Positions 5,759 to 10,000 of a stretch of 10,000 bases of DNA are shown in pieces. Position numbers and translations under genes: made by a program. The first letter of the stretch is position 1, and every line of letters starts with the position of its first letter. The notes under the pieces were generated by a model that saw only the letters and a list, made by a program, of their open reading frames with translations, searched no databases and was not told where the DNA came from. The DNA is from Pseudomonadota bacterium (GTDB lineage Bacteria; Pseudomonadota; Gammaproteobacteria; Burkholderiales; Burkholderiaceae_C), in NCBI GenBank assembly GCA_023396625.1, contig JAEWVY010000030.1:1-10000 (forward strand). Reading direction: 5' to 3'.

Positions 5759-6913
5759 TCAGCGCTGAGCCCCGAACCGGTACACGCCGTCCGCGTCCCG
5801 CGTGCGCACCAGTTGCCCGTCGAACCACAGCGCGTGCAGGTGCGCCACCGACTCGCCCATGGCGAAGGTGGTCTGGTGCAGGTCGAGCTTGCGCTTGAAC
5901 AGCACGGCCAGGATGTCGGCCGCGCTGCGCGGAGCTGTGCGGCAGGCCTGCAGCACCTCGTCCAGGCGCTCGCGATGGTGTTGCGCCAGTTGGTCCAGGC
6001 GCGTGTGCAGCCCCTGGAACGGGCGACCGTGCGAGGGCAGGACGAGCGTGTCGGCATCGAGCGCGCGGTACTTTTCCAGCGAGACCAGAAACAGCTTGAG
6101 CGGGTTGGACTCGGGCTCGATGTCGTACACGCTCACGTTGGTGGAAATGCGCGGCAGCACCATGTCGCCGGAGATCAGCACCCGCGCTTGCGCGCTGTAC
6201 AGCGCGATGTGCTCTGGCGCGTGGCCATGGCCGCTGATGCAGCGCCACTCGCGGCGGTTCGCGCCCGTGCCGATGGTGATGAGGTCGCCGTCCATCATGC
6301 GGCGATAGCTGGGCGGCACGGCCGGCACCATGCCCGGGTAGTAGCTGGCGCGGGCGCGGATTTTTTCCTGCGCCTCGGGGTCGGTCAACCCGTGCGCGGC
6401 AAAGAAGCGCGCCGCGTTCTCACCGCCAAAGCCGGTGGTGCTCTGCGAGGCCATGCGCGCGGCACCGTAGTCGGTGGCGCTGATCCACAAACTGCAGGCC
6501 CCCACGCTCCGCCGCTGCGCGGGTCGCTGTCCCTCGAGGGGGCTGCCCCCGGCTTGAGGCGACTCGGCGCCGGGTTCGCCACTCCAGCGCTCGCACAGCC
6601 AGTGCGCCAGACCGATGTGGTCCGGGTGCATGTGGGTCACGATCACGCGCAGGATGGGCAGGCCCTCCAGTTCGTTCGCGAACACCGATTCCCACTGGGC
6701 CTTGGTCTCGTCGCGGCTGATGCAGCAGTCCACCACGCTCCAGCCCTGGCGGCCGTCGATCTCGTCGCGCAGCAGCCACAGGTTGATGTGGTCCAGCGCG
6801 AAGGGCAGGCTCATGCGGATCCATTTGACACCGGGGGCGACCTCGATGGCGCGGCCGGCGGGCGGCACGGTGTGATCCAGAGGGTATGTCAGTTGCTGTT
6901 CGAGGTGGTTCAT
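5759..6913 (-). CDS. Metallo-beta-lactamase-fold hydrolase with an internal in-frame insert
   Basis: Predicted MBL-fold hydrolase with a dinuclear metal centre, likely a glyoxalase II-like or thioester/lactone-type hydrolase; the substrate is not readable. Length is 384 residues from the ATG at 6911-6913 (MNHLEQQLTYPL). Extending the frame upstream to 7003 would run through the palindrome and promoter. Metal motifs: T-H94-M-H96-P-D98-H99, then GHGH (228-231) with H235, D250 in SGDMVLP, and H295 in PSHGRPF. A C-terminal helical region follows (about 300-384, AADILAVLFKRKLD...GESVAHLHALWFDGQLV), as in long MBL proteins. Residues about 111-140 (SGEPGAESPQAGG... to GAC), between LCERW and LWISATDY, are encoded by repeat-like DNA. 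It is divergent from the LiuR-like regulator with a palindrome between them, so control by that regulator is plausible. No Shine-Dalgarno is visible. Confidence 0.88.
   Translation of the reverse strand: MNHLEQQLTYPLDHTVPPAGRAIEVAPGVKWIRMSLPFALDHINLWLLRDEIDGRQGWSVVDCCISRDETKAQWESVFANELEGLPILRVIVTHMHPDHIGLAHWLCERWSGEPGAESPQAGGSPLEGQRPAQRRSVGACSLWISATDYGAARMASQSTTGFGGENAARFFAAHGLTDPEAQEKIRARASYYPGMVPAVPPSYRRMMDGDLITIGTGANRREWRCISGHGHAPEHIALYSAQARVLISGDMVLPRISTNVSVYDIEPESNPLKLFLVSLEKYRALDADTLVLPSHGRPFQGLHTRLDQLAQHHRERLDEVLQACRTAPRSAADILAVLFKRKLDLHQTTFAMGESVAHLHALWFDGQLVRTRDADGVYRFGAQR
6498..6578. repeat. GC-rich palindromic repeat inserted in frame in the hydrolase gene
   Basis: Contains the perfect palindrome CCCTCGAGGG (6531-6540) and an adjoining hairpin GGGGG-CTG-CCCCC (6538-6550). 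These are preceded on the + strand by CCCCCACGCTCCGCCGCTGC and followed by GGCTTGAGGCGACTCGGCGC. This succession is the design of an intergenic repeat I associate with Comamonadaceae, and it resembles the element at about 462-545. Here it lies wholly inside a coding sequence, keeps the frame, and adds about 30 residues between conserved MBL-fold segments. The ends cannot be fixed without homologues that lack the insert. Confidence 0.6.
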
Positions 6914-6925
6914 GAGAATTTTTGG

Positions 6926-6954
6926 TTCATAATTGACGTTTACGTAAACGTCAA
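6926..6954 (-). promoter_or_regulatory. Candidate promoter for the MBL hydrolase, overlapping the palindrome
   Basis: On the - strand TTGACG (6954-6949) is followed after 17 bases by TATGAA (6931-6926): a 5/6 -35 match and a 4/6 -10 match at ideal spacing. Transcription would begin near 6919-6920, only 6-8 bases before the ATG at 6913, so the mRNA would be almost leaderless, which agrees with the missing Shine-Dalgarno. The spacer is made largely of the palindrome. The symmetrical TTGACG on the + strand has no usable -10 (AAAGCC), so the divergent regulator's promoter was not found. Confidence 0.45.
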
Positions 6955-6955
6955 T
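6932..6955. promoter_or_regulatory. Perfect 24-bp palindrome, probable LiuR (MerR-family) operator
   Basis: The half ATTGACGTTTAC is followed directly by its exact reverse complement, giving a 24-bp perfect dyad in the 116-base gap between the divergent hydrolase and regulator genes. The ACGTTTACGTAAACGT core resembles the LiuR operator pattern I remember for proteobacterial branched-chain amino acid regulons. The dyad occupies the spacer of the candidate - strand promoter, the usual position for MerR-family operators. The adjacent regulator gene is its obvious ligand. Binding itself is inferred. Confidence 0.65.
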
Positions 6956-7029
6956 AAAGCCCGGGCATTGTAGTTGGCGCCACTCGCCGGTGCTGTCGCC
7001 CATGTTGACTTCCTCAGCGTCTCCTCGTC

Positions 7030-7470
7030 ATGGCCCCTACCTACAGCATCCGCGATCTCGCCAGGGAATTCGACCTCACCACGCGGGCGATGCGTTTTTA
7101 CGAGGACATGGGCCTGTTGCAGCCCGAACGCACCGGGCCGGGCGGACGCAACCGCATCTACAGCGGGCGGGACCGGACCCGGCTCAAACTCACCTTGCGG
7201 GCCAAGCGTCTGGGTCTGAGCCTGACCGAGGCCAAAGAGATCATCGACATGTACGACAGTCCGCGTGACACCGAACCCCAGTTGCGCAAGTTTCTGCAGG
7301 TGCTGGCCTCGCACCGGCAGCAGCTGGAAGACCAACTGGCCGAAGTACAGGCCAACCTGGACGAGGTCAAGGCGCATGAAAAGGAAGCGCGTGTGCTGTT
7401 GGCCAAATCCGCCAAGGCGGCCCCCGTGGCCCGCCGCAACAACCCGGACACAGGGGCGTCGCCATCATGA
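7030..7470 (+). CDS. liuR: MerR-family transcriptional regulator, LiuR-like
   Basis: DNA-binding regulator of 146 residues, within the usual size for LiuR-type MerR proteins. The winged HTH spans about 5-73: YSIRDLAREFDLTTRAMRFYEDMGLLQ is the recognition region and GGRNRIYSGRD the wing, followed by LKLTLRAKRLGLSLTEAKEII. A long charged helix at about 84-125 (QLRKFLQVLASHRQQLEDQL... EVKAHEKEA) is the dimerisation coiled coil. There are no cysteines, so metal sensing of the MerR/CueR type is unlikely. Its neighbours, a thioesterase and isovaleryl-CoA dehydrogenase, support regulation of leucine/isovalerate catabolism, hence the LiuR name. The start at ATG 7030 matches the family N-terminus but has a pyrimidine-rich leader with no Shine-Dalgarno. 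The stop overlaps the next gene's start (ATGA, 7467-7470). The effector is not visible. Confidence 0.88.
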   Translation: MAPTYSIRDLAREFDLTTRAMRFYEDMGLLQPERTGPGGRNRIYSGRDRTRLKLTLRAKRLGLSLTEAKEIIDMYDSPRDTEPQLRKFLQVLASHRQQLEDQLAEVQANLDEVKAHEKEARVLLAKSAKAAPVARRNNPDTGASPS

Positions 7471-7892
7471 CCGCGCTGTTCTCTCGCGTGCACCAGAGCT
7501 TTCTGCGCCAGGGGATGATGCAGCACCTCGACGCCCGGCTGACCAAGGTGGAGCAGGGACTGGTCGAGATCGTGCTGCCGTATTCCGACAAGGTGACGCA
7601 GCAGCAGGATGGCTTCCATGGCGGCGCCATGGGCGCCGTGGCCGACATCGCTGGTGGTTATGCCGGCCTGACCGTGGCGCCCGAGGGCATGGAGGTCGTC
7701 ACGGTCGAATACAAGATCAACTTCCTCGCCAGCTTCCAGGGCGGCGCGCTGCGCGCCATCGGCCGCGTCGTGCGGGGTGGCAAGCGCATCATCGTGACCA
7801 CCGCCGAGGTGGTGCATGTGGACGACGCCGGCCACACCTCACCCTGCGCCGTCATGCAGCAGACGCTGGTGCCGGTGCCCAAAACCTACTGA
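7467..7892 (+). CDS. PaaI-family hotdog-fold thioesterase
   Basis: Predicted acyl-CoA thioesterase of 141 residues, a normal length for this single-domain hotdog family, acting in the cytoplasm as an oligomer. The active-site block is DGFHGGAMGAVADIAGGYAGL, with HGG at 51-53 and D60 on the central hot-dog helix. The later strands VVTVEYKINFLASFQGG and LRAIGRVVRGGKRIIVTTAEV are typical of the fold. It begins at ATG 7467, overlapping the regulator's stop (ATGA), with AGGGG at 7452-7456 as a modest ribosome site, so it is translationally coupled to the regulator. Lying between a LiuR-like regulator and liuA, it may release or recycle branched-chain or related acyl-CoA during leucine breakdown; that is inferred from context only. 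The precise substrate cannot be told from sequence. Confidence 0.88.
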   Translation: MTALFSRVHQSFLRQGMMQHLDARLTKVEQGLVEIVLPYSDKVTQQQDGFHGGAMGAVADIAGGYAGLTVAPEGMEVVTVEYKINFLASFQGGALRAIGRVVRGGKRIIVTTAEVVHVDDAGHTSPCAVMQQTLVPVPKTY

Positions 7893-7923
7893 CTGTCGCA
7901 GTCCTTCCCGCATCCTCATTTTC

Positions 7924-7929
7924 AGGAGA
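7924..7929 (+). promoter_or_regulatory. Strong Shine-Dalgarno site for isovaleryl-CoA dehydrogenase
   Basis: AGGAGA lies 6 bases before the ATG at 7936. It is the clearest ribosome-binding site in the window and fixes the liuA start, in contrast to the weak or absent sites before glyS, plsC, the hydrolase, the regulator and aceK. Confidence 0.8.
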
Positions 7930-7935
7930 CACACC

Positions 7936-9117
7936 ATGAACAACCTACCCGGACTCAACTTCCAGCTGGGGGAGGACATCGACGCCTTGCGCGATGCCGT
8001 CCGCGACTTTGCCCAGAGCGAGATCGCCCCACGCGCCGCCGAGATCGACAGGAACGACCAGTTCCCGATGGACTGCTGGCGCAAGATGGGCGAACTCGGC
8101 GTGCTGGGCATCACCGTGCCCGAGCAGTACGGCGGCGCCAACATGGGTTACCTGGCCCACATGGTGGCCATGGAGGAAATCAGCCGCGCCAGCGCCTCGG
8201 TCGGCCTGTCCTACGGTGCTCACTCCAACCTGTGTGTCAACCAGATCAACCGCAATGGCAGCGAGGCCCAGAAGCAAAAGTACCTGCCCAAGCTGATTTC
8301 CGGCGAGCACGTGGGCGCGCTGGCCATGAGCGAGCCCGGCGCGGGCAGCGACGTCATCAGCATGAAGCTCAAGGCCGAGGACAAGGGCGGCTACTACCTG
8401 CTCAACGGCAGCAAGATGTGGATCACCAACGGGCCCGACGCCGACACCCTGGTGGTCTACGCCAAGAGTGAACCGGAGCTGGGCGCGCGCGGCGTCACGG
8501 CCTTTCTGATCGAGAAGGGCATGAAGGGTTTTTCCATTGCGCAAAAGCTCGACAAGCTGGGCATGCGCGGCAGCCACACCGGCGAGCTGGTGTTCAACAA
8601 CGTGGAGGTGCCGGCGGAAAACGTTCTGGGCGGTCTGAACAACGGCGCCAAGGTCCTGATGAGCGGGCTGGACTACGAGCGGGCCGTGCTCACGGGCGGC
8701 CCCCTGGGCATCATGCAGGCGGTGATGGACAACGTCATCCCCTACATCCACGACCGCAAGCAGTTTGGCCAGAGCATCGGCGAGTTCCAGCTGATCCAGG
8801 GCAAGGTGGCCGACATGTACACCGTGCTGCAGGCCGGCCGCTCTTTCGCCTATACCGTGGCGAAAAACCTCGACCTGCTCGGCACCGAGCACGTGCGCCA
8901 GGTGCGAAAGGACTGCGCCTCGGTCATTTTGTGGTGCGCCGAAAAGGCCACCTGGATGGCCGGGGAGGGCGTGCAGATTTATGGCGGCAACGGCTACATC
9001 AACGAGTACCCGCTGGGCCGTTTGTGGCGCGACGCCAAGCTGTATGAGATCGGCGCGGGCACGAGCGAAATCCGGCGCATGTTGATCGGCCGGGAGCTGT
9101 TCGCGGAAACCCTGTGA
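7936..9117 (+). CDS. liuA: Isovaleryl-CoA dehydrogenase
   Basis: FAD-dependent acyl-CoA dehydrogenase converting isovaleryl-CoA to 3-methylcrotonyl-CoA in leucine degradation and passing electrons to electron-transfer flavoprotein. It has 393 residues, typical of the family, and starts at ATG 7936 after a strong AGGAGA. Family signatures are SEPGAGSDV (from 132), WITNG (162-166), RKQFGQSIGEFQLIQGK, and YGGNGYINEYPLGRLWRDAK. The subtype is supported by the catalytic base: E248 in LDYERAVLTGGPLG occupies the isovaleryl-CoA dehydrogenase position, and the site where medium-chain enzymes carry glutamate is A374 in EIGAGTSEIRR. Its upstream neighbours are the LiuR-like regulator and a thioesterase. 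The usual liuB/liuD carboxylase genes do not follow directly; a carbonic anhydrase does. No frame problem was seen. Confidence 0.95.
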   Translation: MNNLPGLNFQLGEDIDALRDAVRDFAQSEIAPRAAEIDRNDQFPMDCWRKMGELGVLGITVPEQYGGANMGYLAHMVAMEEISRASASVGLSYGAHSNLCVNQINRNGSEAQKQKYLPKLISGEHVGALAMSEPGAGSDVISMKLKAEDKGGYYLLNGSKMWITNGPDADTLVVYAKSEPELGARGVTAFLIEKGMKGFSIAQKLDKLGMRGSHTGELVFNNVEVPAENVLGGLNNGAKVLMSGLDYERAVLTGGPLGIMQAVMDNVIPYIHDRKQFGQSIGEFQLIQGKVADMYTVLQAGRSFAYTVAKNLDLLGTEHVRQVRKDCASVILWCAEKATWMAGEGVQIYGGNGYINEYPLGRLWRDAKLYEIGAGTSEIRRMLIGRELFAETL

Positions 9118-9145
9118 GGGCACGGGACCCCGGTAAGATGAAGCC

Positions 9146-9817
9146 ATGAGTGCCGGCCTGCAACACCTGCTCGACAACAACCGCGCCTGGGCTGCGCGCA
9201 TGGAGCGGCAGCGGCCAGGATTTTTTTCCCGGCTGGCGCAACAACAGACGCCCAGGTACCTGTGGATTGGCTGCTCCGACAGCCGGGTTCCGGCCAACGA
9301 AATTACCGGGCTCGACCCCGGCGAGGTGTTCGTGCACCGGAACGTGGCCAATGTCGTGGTGCATTCCGACTTGAACGCGCTTTCGGTCATCCAGTTCGCG
9401 GTCGACCACCTGAAGGTGGAGCACATCATGGTGGTCGGGCACTACGGCTGCGGCGGCGTGCTGGCCACGCTGCGCGGCACCCGCGTCGGCCTGGCCGACA
9501 ACTGGCTGCGTCATGTGCACGACGTCAGGATCCGGCACCGCAAGCGGCTGGACCATCTGCCCGTGACGCAGCAGGAAGACGTGCTGTGCGAGATGAACGT
9601 GATCGAGCAGGTGGGCAATGTGGCGCTGACCAATGTGATCCAGGACGCCTGGGCCCGAGGGCAGAAAATCACGGTCCACGGCTGGTGTTATGGACTCAGG
9701 GACGGCCTCGTGAAAGACTTGGGCGTGAGCATGAGCCGCCCGGCCGAAGTCATGGACCAATTCCGCAGCGCGCTCAAGCGTTATCCGCGCGATGCCGCGC
9801 CGTCGCCCTCGGTTTGA
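9146..9817 (+). CDS. can: Beta-class carbonic anhydrase
   Basis: Zinc enzyme interconverting CO2 and bicarbonate in the cytoplasm. Length is 223 residues, normal for bacterial beta enzymes. Zinc ligands are C43, H99 and C102 (GCSDSRVP and GHYGCGG) with the D45-x-R47 dyad beside the metal. WLRHVHDV, the NVIEQVGNV helix and VHGWCYGLRDGLVKDL are standard family blocks. The start is ATG 9146; ATG 9138 is out of frame. The ribosome site is weak (GAAG at 9140-9143). The 28-base gap from liuA and 6-base gap to aceK suggest cotranscription, although TAAGAT at 9134-9139 could be a -10 element giving a near-leaderless start. In context it could feed bicarbonate to biotin carboxylases such as methylcrotonyl-CoA carboxylase; that link is inference. 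Confidence 0.95.
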   Translation: MSAGLQHLLDNNRAWAARMERQRPGFFSRLAQQQTPRYLWIGCSDSRVPANEITGLDPGEVFVHRNVANVVVHSDLNALSVIQFAVDHLKVEHIMVVGHYGCGGVLATLRGTRVGLADNWLRHVHDVRIRHRKRLDHLPVTQQEDVLCEMNVIEQVGNVALTNVIQDAWARGQKITVHGWCYGLRDGLVKDLGVSMSRPAEVMDQFRSALKRYPRDAAPSPSV

Positions 9818-9823
9818 CATTCC

Positions 9824-10000
9824 ATGCTATTGCAAAAACTCGACTCCCCGCTGGCCTTCGACATCGCCAAGGCCATGATGGATGGCTTCAATCGCCACTA
9901 CCGGCTGTTCCGCACCGAATCGGCCCGGGCCAAGCACCGCTTTGAAACCGCGGACTGGCACGGCCAGCAGCGCGCCCAGCGCGAGCGCATCGAGTTCTAC
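9824..10000 (+). CDS. aceK: Isocitrate dehydrogenase kinase/phosphatase, N-terminal part (3' end outside window)
   Basis: Bifunctional enzyme that phosphorylates and dephosphorylates isocitrate dehydrogenase, switching carbon between the TCA cycle and the glyoxylate bypass. Only 59 residues from ATG 9824 lie in the window, about a tenth of the usual near-600-residue protein. The segment carries the AceK N-terminal pattern: a short leader, then AKAMMDGFNRHYRLFR and RAKHRFETADWHGQQRAQRERIEFY, matching the E. coli block with QRFEQADWH followed by RIHLY. It begins 6 bases after the carbonic anhydrase stop, with no clear Shine-Dalgarno. The ATP-binding and catalytic regions lie beyond the window, so integrity cannot be judged. 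A glyoxylate-bypass switch beside leucine catabolism fits growth on acetyl-CoA-yielding substrates. Confidence 0.92.
   Translation, partial: MLLQKLDSPLAFDIAKAMMDGFNRHYRLFRTESARAKHRFETADWHGQQRAQRERIEFY

Noticed and set aside
5813..6973. Long + strand open frame opposite the MBL hydrolase
   Set aside because: Its translation is low-complexity Val/Gln/Ala/Arg-rich, while the - strand frame carries intact metal-binding motifs.
6914..7003. N-terminal extension of the MBL hydrolase to an ATG at 7003
   Set aside because: It would translate the perfect palindrome and the candidate promoter; the family-like start is MNHLEQQL at 6913.
7005..7010. TTGACT as a -35 element for the LiuR-like regulator
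   Set aside because: The matching -10 position falls on the start codon region (TCATGG) with no resemblance to TATAAT.
7816..7935. Upstream extension of isovaleryl-CoA dehydrogenase into the thioesterase gene
   Set aside because: The extension has no family resemblance, and a strong AGGAGA precedes the ATG at 7936.
9814..9819. Consensus-like TTGACA before aceK as a -35 element
   Set aside because: At 17 bases downstream the sequence is AAAACT inside the coding region, and transcription would start within aceK.

Overview
This is a GC-rich window (about two thirds G+C by eye) densely packed with chromosomal housekeeping genes. The gene content, the gene order and two types of interspersed repeat point to a betaproteobacterium of the order Burkholderiales, most likely family Comamonadaceae (Acidovorax/Hydrogenophaga/Polaromonas-like). 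That placement comes from remembered protein and repeat patterns, not from a search. No RNA gene, insertion sequence, prophage, CRISPR array or replication origin is visible, and no gene-free stretch exceeds about 120 bases.

Left module, 1-5698, all on the + strand: the 3' end of glyQ, then glyS, a small unrecognised membrane protein, gmhB (HAD phosphatase), plsC (acyltransferase) and a YgjP-type zinc metallopeptidase. Gaps are short or genes overlap (TAATG between the membrane protein and gmhB, ATGA between plsC and the peptidase), so this looks like one operon. It joins glycyl-tRNA charging with envelope lipid genes, a neighbourhood familiar from Burkholderiales.

Right module, 5759-10000: a metallo-beta-lactamase-fold hydrolase on the - strand runs convergent to the left operon. 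It is divergent from a + strand run of a LiuR-like MerR regulator, a PaaI-type hotdog thioesterase and isovaleryl-CoA dehydrogenase (liuA), followed by a beta-carbonic anhydrase and the 5' end of aceK. The theme is leucine/isovalerate breakdown: the dehydrogenase acts on isovaleryl-CoA, the thioesterase may trim CoA esters, the carbonic anhydrase could supply bicarbonate for carboxylases, and AceK controls carbon flow at the glyoxylate branch that acetyl-CoA-yielding diets require. A perfect 24-bp palindrome lies in the divergent intergenic region, inside a plausible promoter for the hydrolase.

No wholly new system is evident. The most unusual signals are: (1) two coding sequences that appear to carry in-frame insertions of family-type intergenic repeats (hydrolase near residues 111-140, peptidase near residues 24-46); (2) a GmhB-like phosphatase whose motif IV lacks both expected aspartates; (3) a perfect 11-bp inverted repeat that buries the gmhB start codon; (4) the palindrome/promoter arrangement, which would give an almost leaderless hydrolase mRNA.
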